Shown piece by piece: positions 8,006-16,961 of a DNA stretch of 43,008 nt. Source of the stretch: Candidatus Abzuiibacterium crystallinum (GTDB lineage: Bacteria; Omnitrophota; Omnitrophia; Omnitrophales; Abzuiibacteriaceae). Where the stretch lies: positions 1,355 to 44,362 of the forward strand of contig PCVY01000060.1 in assembly GCA_002787155.1 (NCBI GenBank), in the 5' to 3' direction. The stretch's first letter is position 1, and every line of letters begins with the position of its first letter. Under the pieces are notes generated by a model. The model saw nothing but the letters and a program-made list of their open reading frames with translations, had not been told where the DNA came from and ran no database searches. The position numbers were made by a program, and so were the translations under genes.

Positions 8006-8038
8006 AACCGCATGGCGGATATTCTCGCCCTTGCGGTT
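8006..8038 (-). promoter_or_regulatory. Terminator-like hairpin in the csp leader
   Basis: On the minus strand AACCGCA pairs with TGCGGTT, with an inner GGCG/CGCC, and the 3' arm runs into seven T. It lies downstream of the csp promoter and about 50 nt before the csp start, so a csp transcript must pass it. It could equally end read-through from the metal-binding gene upstream. See findings. Confidence 0.65.
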
Positions 8039-8075
8039 CGATTAATCTCTCGCACATCATGAATAATGCAGACAA

Positions 8076-8104
8076 ACTATACGAGAAAGTCTGCTTAATA
8101 ACAA
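8076..8104 (-). promoter_or_regulatory. Promoter of the cold-shock gene
   Basis: TTGTTA (8099-8104), a 17-bp spacer, TATAGT (8076-8081). Transcription would start near 8069, giving a leader of about 115 nt. Confidence 0.7.
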
Positions 8105-8165
8105 CCATTAAATTAAATATAAGGTGGAAAATAGTTGCTGAAAAGCTGTTTTCCTTCCCGCAATC

Positions 8166-8507
8166 TTACATTTCGCCATGGTCAAGATGATGCTCGCCAG
8201 ATTCATCGTGCGCCATGGCCATGTCCGTATCTGGCTCGTTTATTTCACCGGTTTCTAACTGCGAAATATATTTCTCCGGATTTGCTTCAAATTTATTGCG
8301 GCACATTGAGCAGCAAAGACCGTAACGTTTGCCCTGATATTCGACAAAATGTTTGCCCGAAACTTTATCGCCGCTCACGGGGCAATAACGATTGCCGACA
8401 TCCACTATTCCCGTTGTGTTTACTTCGTTTGCGAAACTGAATCCGCCCGGCCAAGCAAGCGTGGTTAAACAAGCCAATAAAACAACCATATGTATTCTTT
8501 TTGCCAT
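8166..8507 (-). CDS. Exported YHS/TRASH-like metal-binding protein
   Basis: A 113-residue secreted or periplasmic protein. The signal peptide is MAKRIHMVVLLACLTTLAWPG with cleavage near SFA-NE. The core YCPVSGDKVSGKHFVEYQGK followed by YGLCCSMCRNKFEANPEKYI matches the YHS/TRASH treble-clef pattern, with cysteines in C-x(n)-CC-x2-C arrangement, that binds copper or other heavy metals. The tail is rich in His and acidic residues (AMAHDESGEHHLDHGEM), a likely second metal site. AGGAG precedes the ATG at 8507; the longer frame would begin inside the -35 hexamer. Role inferred: metal sensing, sequestration or delivery in the envelope. Confidence 0.75.
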   Translation of the reverse strand: MAKRIHMVVLLACLTTLAWPGGFSFANEVNTTGIVDVGNRYCPVSGDKVSGKHFVEYQGKRYGLCCSMCRNKFEANPEKYISQLETGEINEPDTDMAMAHDESGEHHLDHGEM

Positions 8508-8535
8508 TACATTACTCCTTCCGACTAATGTTAAT

Positions 8536-8564
8536 ATTTTAAACTGCCCTACCGCAAAGGTCAA
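8536..8564 (-). promoter_or_regulatory. Promoter of the metal-binding gene
   Basis: TTGACC (8559-8564), 17 bp, TAAAAT (8536-8541), about 29 bp before the chosen start. Confidence 0.7.
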
Positions 8565-8591
8565 GTTGCCCGTCGCATATGTTTTCTCAGT

Positions 8592-8620
8592 TTGATTTTT
8601 TCATACGCGGGATTTACTAT
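8592..8620 (+). promoter_or_regulatory. Promoter of the glycosidase-like gene
   Basis: TTGATT, 17 bp, TACTAT. The first usable ATG is at 8627, where transcription should begin, so the mRNA would be nearly leaderless, or translation starts at the in-frame GTG at 8636. It stands back-to-back with the metal-binding gene's promoter. Confidence 0.5.
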
Positions 8621-8626
8621 ACACTT

Positions 8627-9904
8627 ATGATTCATGTGAACTTATGCAGATCAAATAGCAGACAAAAGCTGCGTCATTGGATTGCCATCATCACTTCGCT
8701 GCTTTGGATAGTTCCTTTTGCTTTAGCCGATACATGCCCCACTCTCGTCAATGCGGGCGATCTTTCCAATTGCAAGAGAGAACGTGATAGCCGCCTTCCT
8801 TCTTCAGGCTTGCATGCGGCCGGAAAAGACTTTGCCCGCACTGCCCCAACAGGCACTTCTTATCATCGTCTCATCATTCAATGGTACCAAGCCTACAAAG
8901 ACGGTGTACTCAACACCGATTGGCTGGATCACTATTTTGACGAAGCAAACCGTTATGGGATGAAGGTGATTTTGTCGTTACGTGCAAACCATCCCCAAAA
9001 ATCCAGTACAACCTTTGATCCGTCAGCTGCCGAGAAAACATATCAAACACCCGATTCTCTGCCGCATGATCTCAACGAATGGACATCGTATGTGAAACAA
9101 ATTGTCCAGCGTTATTCAGACGAAGGTTTGATTGCCGTTGCCGTTTTAAATGAACTGCCTCAATTTGAAAAAAATAAGATACTTCCCGAAAGAAAAAAAG
9201 ATCTCTTAACCATGATGAAAGCAACTTACGAAACGATCAAAGCCGTTAATCCCCGCATGATCGTGATCTCACCCGCTACCACAGGCGGGCACACGCTGGC
9301 TTTAAAAGAAGGTTTTAATGAACGTGGTTGGATTTATGTAGGAAACGATACAAAAGGCTATCAGCAATTAACACAGGCAGACGCTAAGAAGCTTTACGCC
9401 AAGCGAAAACCTCGAGAATCCGAATCAGAAATCGGACTTTTTGAAACAGTCGTGATAGACGGTGCGCCCTACTATGATTTTTTAGATACGCATCTCCGGT
9501 CTGATTTTGCGGAAGATCCGCGTTTTGTGGCGAATTTTATCCGTCACCTTTGGCAAGTAAACGGCATCCAAGGAAAAGGGCTTATGGCACTTGAATTTGG
9601 CGGTCCTTTTCATCCCTATTCCGAAGAAGCACAAGTCTATATGATCCGGGCCGCTCAAATGGTTGCATACAGTGCGGGGTTTGATGCTATTACATGGGCG
9701 CCTTGGTATATTGAAAAAAAACAAGCCCTGAAGTATCAGCGTAACGCTTTGGTAGATCAGAATAATCGGTTAAAACCCGACTTGGTAGAAGCTTTTAAAA
9801 CACTGGTAACCGAAACAAAAAACTTTACGATGGTTAAAAGGCTGGATCTTCAAAATTTTGTATTTACTTTACCGGATGGTTCGAAACATAAGGTGATGAT
9901 TTAA
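8627..9904 (+). CDS. Secreted glycoside hydrolase-like TIM-barrel protein
   Basis: About 425 residues. A signal peptide (HWIAIITSLLWIVPFALA, cut before DTCP) is followed by a clan GH-A-like barrel: WLDHYFDEANRYGMKVILSL for strand 2-3, VAVLNELPQF with the Asn-Glu pair typical of the acid/base at strand 4, VNPRMIVISPATTGG, and LMALEFGGPFHPYSE with a Glu where the nucleophile sits at strand 7, then AITWAPWYI. This pattern is shared by GH5, GH39 and related cellulase-fold enzymes. The exact family and substrate cannot be told. Likely acts on a polysaccharide outside the inner membrane. No obvious ribosome site. It is alone, closed by the terminator shared with the tRNA. Confidence 0.65.
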   Translation: MIHVNLCRSNSRQKLRHWIAIITSLLWIVPFALADTCPTLVNAGDLSNCKRERDSRLPSSGLHAAGKDFARTAPTGTSYHRLIIQWYQAYKDGVLNTDWLDHYFDEANRYGMKVILSLRANHPQKSSTTFDPSAAEKTYQTPDSLPHDLNEWTSYVKQIVQRYSDEGLIAVAVLNELPQFEKNKILPERKKDLLTMMKATYETIKAVNPRMIVISPATTGGHTLALKEGFNERGWIYVGNDTKGYQQLTQADAKKLYAKRKPRESESEIGLFETVVIDGAPYYDFLDTHLRSDFAEDPRFVANFIRHLWQVNGIQGKGLMALEFGGPFHPYSEEAQVYMIRAAQMVAYSAGFDAITWAPWYIEKKQALKYQRNALVDQNNRLKPDLVEAFKTLVTETKNFTMVKRLDLQNFVFTLPDGSKHKVMI

Positions 9905-9967
9905 CATTTTAGGTAGCCCTACGTCGCTTGAAAAATAAGCTTGTGGGGCCAACTTCGCTCTTAATGA

Positions 9968-10015
9968 ATAACAAAAAAAGCCTCTCAAAATAATGAGAGG
10001 CTTTTTTTGTTTGGT
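9968..10015. terminator. Bidirectional terminator
   Basis: An A-run, then GCCTCTC paired with GAGAGGC across an 8-nt loop, then a T-run; works on both strands. It ends the glycosidase gene (plus) and the initiator tRNA (minus). Confidence 0.85.
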
Positions 10016-10023
10016 GCTTAAGT

Positions 10024-10100
<77 letters not shown>

Positions 10101-10144
10101 ATAAAGATCAGGCATTATAACATTCTGCTTGGACTTAGCAAGGG

Positions 10145-10190
10145 CTTCCTTTTATCCGATGCATGACAAATTCGTTTGTTTAAAAGGAAG
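10145..10190. promoter_or_regulatory. Inverted repeat upstream of amtB (possible enhancer site)
   Basis: CTTCCTTTTA (10145-10154) and its perfect complement TAAAAGGAAG (10181-10190) flank a smaller dyad ACAAA-ttcg-TTTGT. It lies 110-155 bp before the sigma-54-type -24 element, where bacterial enhancer-binding proteins usually sit. It does not match the NtrC consensus TGCACC-N4-GGTGCA. Confidence 0.4.
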
Positions 10191-10296
10191 TAAAGCATAC
10201 AATTTTGTAGGAATTTGTACTGTCCGTGCCAACGCAAATTATTTCTTGACCTCTCCTTTACCTTATCCAAACCTTTTCCACGCCAAAAATATGCCT

Positions 10297-10313
10297 TTGG
10301 CATGGATAATGCA
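10297..10313 (+). promoter_or_regulatory. Sigma-54-type (-24/-12) promoter of amtB-glnK
   Basis: TTGGCATGGATAATGCA: GG (10299-10300) and GC (10311-10312) have the required spacing, 12 bp from the second G to the C. The match to TGGCAC-N5-TTGCA has two changes. The start would be near 10324, with the ribosome site at 10369. Confidence 0.65.
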
Positions 10314-10378
10314 AAAGCACACCATTATGAACGACGATTTTTATAACGTTCAATCTCAATTAATAACGGAGGGTTAAA

Positions 10379-11752
10379 ATGCGTCTCATGTGGAATCAAT
10401 TAAAAAAAGCGGCAAAACCCTTATTGTGGGCGATGCCGTTATTATTATTGCCTATCCTAGCGTATGCAGATGATGCCACCGCCGAAAGCAACGCCACGGC
10501 AATTAACACTGTCTGGACACTGGTAGCGGCATTCTTAGTATTTTTTATGCAAGCCGGTTTTGCAATGGTAGAAACTGGTCTGACGCGGGCTAAAAATTCC
10601 TGTAATATTTTGATGAAAAATTTAATGGATTTTTGTGTCGGTTCCATCGCCTACTGGGCAGTCGGTTTTGGTATTATGTTTGGCGCCGATGCCATGGGGC
10701 TTTTTGGTACCAATGGTTTTTTCCTGTCTGCAGCTGACCCGACCACGGGTGACGGTTTGTGGCAGTTTGCTTATTGGATGTTTCAAGTTGTCTTTGCGGC
10801 AACAGCAGCAACCATTGTATCAGGCGCGATGGCGGAAAGAACAAAGTTCAGCGCTTATCTTTTCTACACTTTCTTCATCAGTTTGATCATTTATCCCATT
10901 GTAGGTCACTGGATTTGGGGCGGCGGCTGGCTGTCTAAGATGGGCATGGTGGATTTTGCCGGTTCAACGGTAGTGCATTCCGTAGGCGGCTGGGCTGCCA
11001 TGGTCGGTGCGATCATGGTCGGACCTCGTATCGGTAAGTACAATCCGGACGGCAGTTCTAATTCAATTCCCGGACACAATCTGCCTTTGGCAGCATTGGG
11101 TGTTTTTATCCTTTGGTTCGGTTGGTTTGGATTCAACCCCGGCAGCACAACGGCAGGAACTAACCTCAGCATTGCCACCATTGCGGTCACAACCAATTTA
11201 GCTGCGGCAGCCGGTGCCATCACAGCCATGTTGACCGTGTGGATGATGTTTGGCAAACCAGATACCAGTATGACTTTAAACGGTGCGCTTGCCGGTTTGG
11301 TAGCGATTACGGCTCCTTGCGCTTCCGTTTCTCCCTTGAGCGCTGTTTTGATCGGTGCTATTGCGGGTGTAATCGTTGTCATGAGCGTCAATTTCTTTGA
11401 ACATACTTTAAAGATTGATGATCCCGTCGGTGCCATTTCGGTTCACGCCGTTTGTGGTGCCTGGGGAACTTTAGCGGTTGGTTTATTTGCTCAAGAAGTC
11501 TATGGAACCGCTTCCGGTCTTTCGCATGGAAACGGGTTATTTTTCGGAGGCGGTCTTCACCTCTTGATGGTTGAATTAATTGGTGTGATCGCTGTATTTG
11601 CGTGGACAGTGGCAGGTTCTGCTGTCGTCTTTGGCGCTGCTAAAATGTTGACAGGCCTTCGCGCAGATGATGAAGAACAAATCAAAGGTTTGGACATCGG
11701 CGAACATGGCATGGAAGCTTATGCCGGCTTTGAAATCTTTGTCACAGACTAA
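10379..11752 (+). CDS. amtB: Ammonium transporter AmtB
   Basis: A 457-residue inner-membrane ammonium channel. A cleavable signal peptide (to about AYA30) is followed by 11 hydrophobic segments. The pore twin histidines are His200 (TVVHSVGG) and His356 (VHAVCGAWG); the AGFAMVETGLTRAKN, SGAMAERTKF and ILWFGWFGFNPGS signatures are intact. GGAGGG stands just before the ATG. It lies 21 bp before the P-II gene, the near-universal amtB-glnK pairing in which P-II plugs the channel when nitrogen is plentiful. A sigma-54-type promoter upstream suggests nitrogen-limitation control. The C-terminal tail (LRADDEEQIKGLDIGEHGMEA) is the segment that usually contacts P-II. Confidence 0.97.
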   Translation: MRLMWNQLKKAAKPLLWAMPLLLLPILAYADDATAESNATAINTVWTLVAAFLVFFMQAGFAMVETGLTRAKNSCNILMKNLMDFCVGSIAYWAVGFGIMFGADAMGLFGTNGFFLSAADPTTGDGLWQFAYWMFQVVFAATAATIVSGAMAERTKFSAYLFYTFFISLIIYPIVGHWIWGGGWLSKMGMVDFAGSTVVHSVGGWAAMVGAIMVGPRIGKYNPDGSSNSIPGHNLPLAALGVFILWFGWFGFNPGSTTAGTNLSIATIAVTTNLAAAAGAITAMLTVWMMFGKPDTSMTLNGALAGLVAITAPCASVSPLSAVLIGAIAGVIVVMSVNFFEHTLKIDDPVGAISVHAVCGAWGTLAVGLFAQEVYGTASGLSHGNGLFFGGGLHLLMVELIGVIAVFAWTVAGSAVVFGAAKMLTGLRADDEEQIKGLDIGEHGMEAYAGFEIFVTD

Positions 11753-11773
11753 ATTCTGAAAGGAGTTATGGCA

Positions 11774-12115
11774 ATGAAATTAATAACAGCATTTATACAA
11801 CCGCACAAGTTAACGGCCGTCAAGGATGCCTTGCAGGCGGCTGATGTGACCAAGATGAGCGTGACCAACGCGCTGGGGTGCGGGCAGCAGCAAGGTTATC
11901 TTGAAACGTACCGTGGTGTGAAACATCGCATTAACCTGCTCAAGAAAGTTCGGCTCGACATTGCTGTCAACGATAATTATGTTGATAAAGCATTGGAAGC
12001 CATCATCGAGTCGGCTAAATCGGGTAAGATTGGTGACGGAAAGATCTTTGTGACGGACCTTGCTCAATGTATCCGCATTCGAACAGGCGAACGCGGTCAC
12101 AAGGCCATTGGTTAA
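11774..12115 (+). CDS. glnK: P-II nitrogen regulator lacking Tyr51 (GlnK-like)
   Basis: A 113-residue trimeric P-II signal protein that would bind ATP/ADP and 2-oxoglutarate and gate AmtB. The start is the second ATG: AGGAG is 8 nt from it but only 2 nt from the first. The B-loop ([11 protein letters not shown]) and C-loop (IRIRTGERG) are intact. The T-loop reads [15 protein letters not shown]: Tyr46 is kept, but the residue at Tyr51, uridylylated by GlnD in proteobacteria, is His. This protein therefore cannot be modified there and probably signals by ligand binding alone. Gln39 (GQQQG) is present. Confidence 0.93.
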   Translation: MKLITAFIQPHKLTAVKDALQAADVTKMSVTNALGCGQQQGYLETYRGVKHRINLLKKVRLDIAVNDNYVDKALEAIIESAKSGKIGDGKIFVTDLAQCIRIRTGERGHKAIG

Positions 12116-12139
12116 TGAGTGAAAAGTCTTAAAATAAGA

Positions 12140-12172
12140 ACGGCCGCTCGAAAATATCGAGCGGCCGTTTCT
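12140..12172 (+). terminator. Terminator of amtB-glnK
   Basis: A 12-bp perfect stem (12140-12151 with 12157-12168, ACGGCCGCTCGA), 5-nt loop, then TTTCTTTT. It separates glnK from the convergent ftsB-like gene. Confidence 0.9.
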
Positions 12173-12187
12173 TTTCCGGCGAACCTC

Positions 12188-12547
12188 TCACTTTTTTAAT
12201 TGAATTACTTTGGCCGCTTCTTGGTCAGCCTGATTCTGAATCGATTCAGTTTGATTCCCAGGTGCCGGAGCAGTCAATTGATCTTCGGGAACTAATTTAT
12301 AGACCACTTCCCCAGGCTGAACCAGCCCCAGCTCTTGACGCACCACTTTTTCTAAGTGAGCCAAATCATGACGAATCAAGTGCTCTTCTTCTTTAAGAGA
12401 TGTGATGCGTTCGGTCATTTCTTTAATTTCACGGTTTAGTTTTTCTTCCTGATGGCGCAGTTTAAAATAATGCGAAAGACTAGGCAGATAAAGGAAGAGG
12501 AGCGCTAAAACAACGAGTAGAACCCAGACAGGTTTTGAGATACGCAT
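12188..12547 (-). CDS. ftsB: FtsB/DivIC-family septum formation initiator
   Basis: A 119-residue bitopic protein: a short cytosolic N-terminus, one TM (WVLLVVLALLFLYLPSL, about 8-24), then a periplasmic coiled coil (RHQEEKLNREIKEMTERITS) ending in HLEKVVRQELGLVQPGEVVYKL, the family's signature before its terminal segment. FtsB bridges FtsL and FtsQ in the divisome. The tail is longer than in E. coli FtsB, with a Gln/Ala-rich end. It follows eno on the same strand, the eno-ftsB order also seen in proteobacteria. Confidence 0.88.
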   Translation of the reverse strand: MRISKPVWVLLVVLALLFLYLPSLSHYFKLRHQEEKLNREIKEMTERITSLKEEEHLIRHDLAHLEKVVRQELGLVQPGEVVYKLVPEDQLTAPAPGNQTESIQNQADQEAAKVIQLKK

Positions 12548-12554
12548 GAGATCA

Positions 12555-12637
12555 GTTCTCAGGGACCAAGGGTCAGGAATCAGGCTTAAAATCTTTCCAA
12601 CCCTAACCCCTGTTCCCTGATTCCTGCTTCCTATTAC
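12555..12637. repeat. Inverted repeat in the eno-ftsB spacer
   Basis: AGGAATCAGG (12575-12584) pairs perfectly with CCTGATTCCT (12616-12625); AGGGA and TTCCCT stretches add to the arms. No U-run follows on either side, so it is not a clear terminator. Confidence 0.55.
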
Positions 12638-13957
<1,320 letters not shown>

Positions 13958-14003
13958 TCAAAATGAATGACGCCTTTACGCCTGGACTCAGACCCCAACT
14001 ATA

Positions 14004-14112
14004 TGAGAGGTCGGGGAGTTTCCCCGGCCTCTCACCCTGAGCAAGCGAACGAAGTGAGCGCGTCGAAGGGTTTCTTAAGGTAATCCTTCGACTCGCTTCG
14101 CTCGCTCAACTA
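14004..14112. repeat. Palindromic spacer between purN and eno
   Basis: Two nested structures: a 14-bp stem (14004-14017 with 14021-14034, one G-U, loop GTT) and a longer imperfect palindrome whose arms read TCGAAGG (14063-14069) and CCTTCGA (14085-14091) and continue through GCGAACGAAGTGAGCG-like and CGCTTCGCTCGCTCA-like sequence. No U-run. CCTTCGA-type palindromes occur as dispersed repeats in many bacterial genomes. Confidence 0.65.
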
Positions 14113-14126
14113 TATTACCCTCTTTG

Positions 14127-14747
14127 TCAATCTAATGAACGGATTCGGACACGTTTGCCTTTGAGTTCAAGCCTGCCGTCCACCAAACATTGAATGGCTT
14201 CGGGATAAAGTTCATATTCAACGGCATGAATGCGCGCTTCCAATGAACTCAGCGTTTCATCCGGCAAGATATTGACTTCTCTTTGTAAAATAATGGGCCC
14301 TGTATCAACCCCTTCGTCCACAAAATGAACCGTCACACCGGTTTTGCTTTCACGGGATTCGTAAGCATCTTGAATGGCCTTGGCTCCTTTAAAACGCGGC
14401 AACAACGACGGATGGATGTTCAAAATCCGGCCCCGGAAAGTTTTGACAAACTCGGGGCTTAAAACGCGCATAAAACCGGCGAGGACGATAAAGTGAATTT
14501 TTTCTCTCTGCAGCACTTGTGTGATAGCAGCTTCAAATTCAAGTTTGTTTTGAAATTCACCGCGTTCAATCACCATGGTTTTTAACTTGAGCTGCTCTGC
14601 CCGCTTCAGGGCATAAGCATCACGCTGATCCGATAAGACCAGCTGGATACGGCAGCCTTTCAATTTACCCGATTCAATGACACGCGCAATGTTCTCCATG
14701 TTAGTACCGGAGCCGGAAACAAAAACCGCCAATCGGGCATCACTCAT
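14127..14747 (-). CDS. purN: Phosphoribosylglycinamide formyltransferase
   Basis: A 206-residue cytosolic enzyme that transfers formyl from 10-formyl-tetrahydrofolate to GAR in purine synthesis. The N-terminal phosphate loop is SGSGTN (11-16). Catalytic Asn110, His112 (ILNIHPSLLP) and Asp148 (VDEGVDTGPI) are all present at the usual spacing. Length and ending are typical. It overlaps rsmI by 8 bp and has AAGGTG before its ATG. Confidence 0.96.
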   Translation of the reverse strand: MSDARLAVFVSGSGTNMENIARVIESGKLKGCRIQLVLSDQRDAYALKRAEQLKLKTMVIERGEFQNKLEFEAAITQVLQREKIHFIVLAGFMRVLSPEFVKTFRGRILNIHPSLLPRFKGAKAIQDAYESRESKTGVTVHFVDEGVDTGPIILQREVNILPDETLSSLEARIHAVEYELYPEAIQCLVDGRLELKGKRVRIRSLD

Positions 14748-15444
14748 GCCGCACCTTTCTTAAAACACCCTCGATCACAATCACAATTTCTCCCAAGATT
14801 TTTTTTCCTTCAAAATGGTTCAGGGCTGATTTGGCACTTCCCCTGATAACTTCCTCAAATTTTTTTGTCATTTCGCGCGCCACAATCATGCGCCTATCGC
14901 CAAAGATATCTGCGATATCCTGAAGCGTTTTTAGCAATCGGTAAGGTGACTCATAAAAAACAAGCGTCCTTTTCTCATCAACCAATTCATTCAACCAATC
15001 ACGGCGTTTTTTATCTTTCGGCGGTAAAAAACCAAAAAAAGAAAACGGTTCGCAAGCAAATCCGCTAAGCACCAAGGCATTAATGGCCGCACAGGGCCCC
15101 GGGATACCCTCAACGCGTATCCCCCGTTGAATGGCATCACGCACCAACGGAAAACCCGGGTCTGAAATGAGCGGTGTTCCGGCATCGCTGACCAAAGCCA
15201 CGTGCTTGCCCGCCAATAATTCGCTTAAAATACGGTCTGTTTTGCCGGCATGGCTATGATCATGAAAACTGATCATTTTGGTACGGATATCAAAGTGCTT
15301 CAAAAGCATGCCGGTATGACGGGAATCCTCGCACGCGATTAAATCGGCACCTTTCAGAATGTCCTGCGCCCGATCGGTCATATCTTTCAAGTTGCCAATG
15401 GGTGTGGCCACAATGAACAAAGTGCCTGTTTGGGCAGTCATCAT
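14740..15444 (-). CDS. rsmI: 16S rRNA 2'-O-ribose C1402 methyltransferase RsmI
   Basis: A 234-residue SAM-dependent methylase of the tetrapyrrole-methylase fold that modifies C1402 in the ribosomal P-site. Seen: GTLFIVATPIGNLKDMTDRA at the start, ACEDSRHTGMLLKHF, LVSDAGTPLISDPGF, IPGPCAAINALVLSGF and FYESPYRL, all family signatures. It is shorter than E. coli RsmI (286) because it lacks most of the C-terminal accessory domain. The start overlaps the preceding stop as ATGA. Confidence 0.95.
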   Translation of the reverse strand: MMTAQTGTLFIVATPIGNLKDMTDRAQDILKGADLIACEDSRHTGMLLKHFDIRTKMISFHDHSHAGKTDRILSELLAGKHVALVSDAGTPLISDPGFPLVRDAIQRGIRVEGIPGPCAAINALVLSGFACEPFSFFGFLPPKDKKRRDWLNELVDEKRTLVFYESPYRLLKTLQDIADIFGDRRMIVAREMTKKFEEVIRGSAKSALNHFEGKKILGEIVIVIEGVLRKVRHE

Positions 15445-15833
15445 GATATTTTAAGCGCCTGGCGGGCTTTTTTAACGCGCCTCAGGTAATCTAAAAAAAG
15501 AACACCGTAAACCGTGCCAAAACCAATCATGAAACCAAATAAATGCCAGGTACCCAATTGGATTAAGCCCACAAAAACAATGGCTAAAATGACGTAGCGC
15601 AAGATAAAGCGCGCCGTCATCTTACGCATGGAATCTTTTTGAGGCGTTGATGAGGTTTTGTCTTCACGATTGAGATGAGAAAGCAGCGAATAAAAATTGT
15701 AAGCAGCCATGACGAGACCCAAAGAAGCGCCTAAAATAAGATCAAATTTTCTGAAAGCAGCCAAGATGCCGGCCAAAGCTGCTTCAATGAAGGAAACCTG
15801 AATCAGAAATTGTTTTCGGTTTTGTTGTTGCAT
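15441..15833 (-). CDS. AtpI-like small membrane protein
   Basis: A 130-residue protein with four hydrophobic segments in two hairpins (IEAALAGILAAF, LILGASLGLVMAAYNFYSLL, FILRYVILAIVFVGLIQLG, LFGFMIGFGTVYGVLFLDYL) separated by a charged loop. This layout and the G-rich second and fourth helices resemble ATP synthase subunit I (AtpI), but no ATP synthase genes are in the window. The start codon follows the solo repeat end at 15835 by one base. It overlaps rsmI by 4 bp. Confidence 0.55.
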   Translation of the reverse strand: MQQQNRKQFLIQVSFIEAALAGILAAFRKFDLILGASLGLVMAAYNFYSLLSHLNREDKTSSTPQKDSMRKMTARFILRYVILAIVFVGLIQLGTWHLFGFMIGFGTVYGVLFLDYLRRVKKARQALKIS

Positions 15834-15834
15834 G

Positions 15835-15852
15835 GCTAGTACCGTTAGACAA
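15835..15852. repeat. Solo end of the 105-bp element family
   Basis: GCTAGTACCGTTAGACAA, identical over 18 bp to the left flank and end of copy A (2996-3013). No matching opposite end is found nearby. It fills most of the 27-bp gap between the polyprenyl synthase stop and the AtpI-like start. Confidence 0.7.
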
Positions 15853-15860
15853 GCGCCATT

Positions 15861-16847
15861 TTATCGATTACGTTCTAGAATATAATTTAAGAGCAGGTTC
15901 AAGCTCTTTTTTGCGGGATGATCTTTTAAAACAGAAAGTTCTAAACGAGCGCGATCCGTATACTCTCTCGCCTTTCGCATGGCCGCTTCCAATGAACCAA
16001 ATTCTTTCAGATATTCAACCAACTTGGCTAAATTCTCACCGCCCCGGACGCCCGATTGAACAATTTGTTTGACTTCGTTTTGAGTCGTTTCATCCGCATG
16101 CGCCAAGAGATGAATCAGCGGCAGCGTCAAAACACCTTCCGCCAGGTCGGATCCGAGCGTCTTTCCAAATTCATTTTGAAGGCCGGCATAATCCAAACAG
16201 TCATCAATCATTTGAAATGCAATGCCAAAATAAATACCGTAATTTTTAAGAGCTGCCACTTCGGCATCCGCCAAACCCGCCAGGATCGCGCTCGTTTCCA
16301 AACAGCACCCCAAAAGCACCGCTGTTTTGCGTTCGATAATGGTAATGTATTCATCTTCCCGTAATGCAAAATTACTCTTTTGGCTTAATTCCAGTATTTC
16401 CCCGTCACAAACAACGCCCGCTGTTTTTAAAAATGAAGCGATGGCACGATCATTTTTGAGTTTAAAAATAGCTTCAATGGCTTTGTCGTGGAGAAAATCG
16501 CCTACGAGGACAGCCACTTGCGGTCCCCAAACCGAATGAATGGTGGGAATATTTCGCCGTAAGTAGGCCGAATCAATGATGTCGTCATGAATCAAAGTGG
16601 CTGAGTGAAAAATTTCAAGCGCAGCGGCATTGGTGATGACGGACGGCGGAAGATGATTAGAAAAACCAGCACCGAAAAGGCAAAGGGCGGGCCTTAAGAA
16701 CTTCCCTTTCGCTTGGAAAAAATAGCGGATGACTTCGCTCGAAAGCTCGTTGGCATTATCAAGAATCTCTCTGATTTTGTTCTCAACCAGGGGAAAATGC
16801 TTCTCAACGGGCGAATAAATATCAGATAAAAGCAGTTTTGTTTCCAT
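15861..16847 (-). CDS. Trans-polyprenyl diphosphate synthase
   Basis: A 328-residue prenyl elongase that condenses IPP onto allylic diphosphates, probably making the C35-C45 side chain of a respiratory quinone. The first Asp-rich motif is HDDIIDSAYLRR (Asp88, 89, 92); the second is FQMIDDCLDY (Asp215, 216, 219). GKFLRPALCL and the Lys in RKTAVLL are conserved. Small residues (Ala/Ser/Thr) before the first motif fit a long product. Octaprenyl versus heptaprenyl cannot be told. No strong ribosome site. Confidence 0.9.
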   Translation of the reverse strand: METKLLLSDIYSPVEKHFPLVENKIREILDNANELSSEVIRYFFQAKGKFLRPALCLFGAGFSNHLPPSVITNAAALEIFHSATLIHDDIIDSAYLRRNIPTIHSVWGPQVAVLVGDFLHDKAIEAIFKLKNDRAIASFLKTAGVVCDGEILELSQKSNFALREDEYITIIERKTAVLLGCCLETSAILAGLADAEVAALKNYGIYFGIAFQMIDDCLDYAGLQNEFGKTLGSDLAEGVLTLPLIHLLAHADETTQNEVKQIVQSGVRGGENLAKLVEYLKEFGSLEAAMRKAREYTDRARLELSVLKDHPAKKSLNLLLNYILERNR

Positions 16848-16961
16848 AAAGATAAGTGTAAAATTAACGTGTTTATTATGACACGGAGCTTATGACGCTT
16901 CAACTGATTTATGCTTTACTTTTATCTATGAAAAGCCGATTATTTGATTAGCCAGGAATCT

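Noticed and set aside
8564-8595. TTG starts extending the metal-binding gene and the 441-residue start of the glycosidase
   Set aside because: These overlap the -35 hexamers of the two divergent promoters, and later ATGs fit better.
10129-10377. An 82-codon plus-strand frame before amtB
   Set aside because: No ribosome site, no family, and it runs through the sigma-54-type promoter and the amtB leader.
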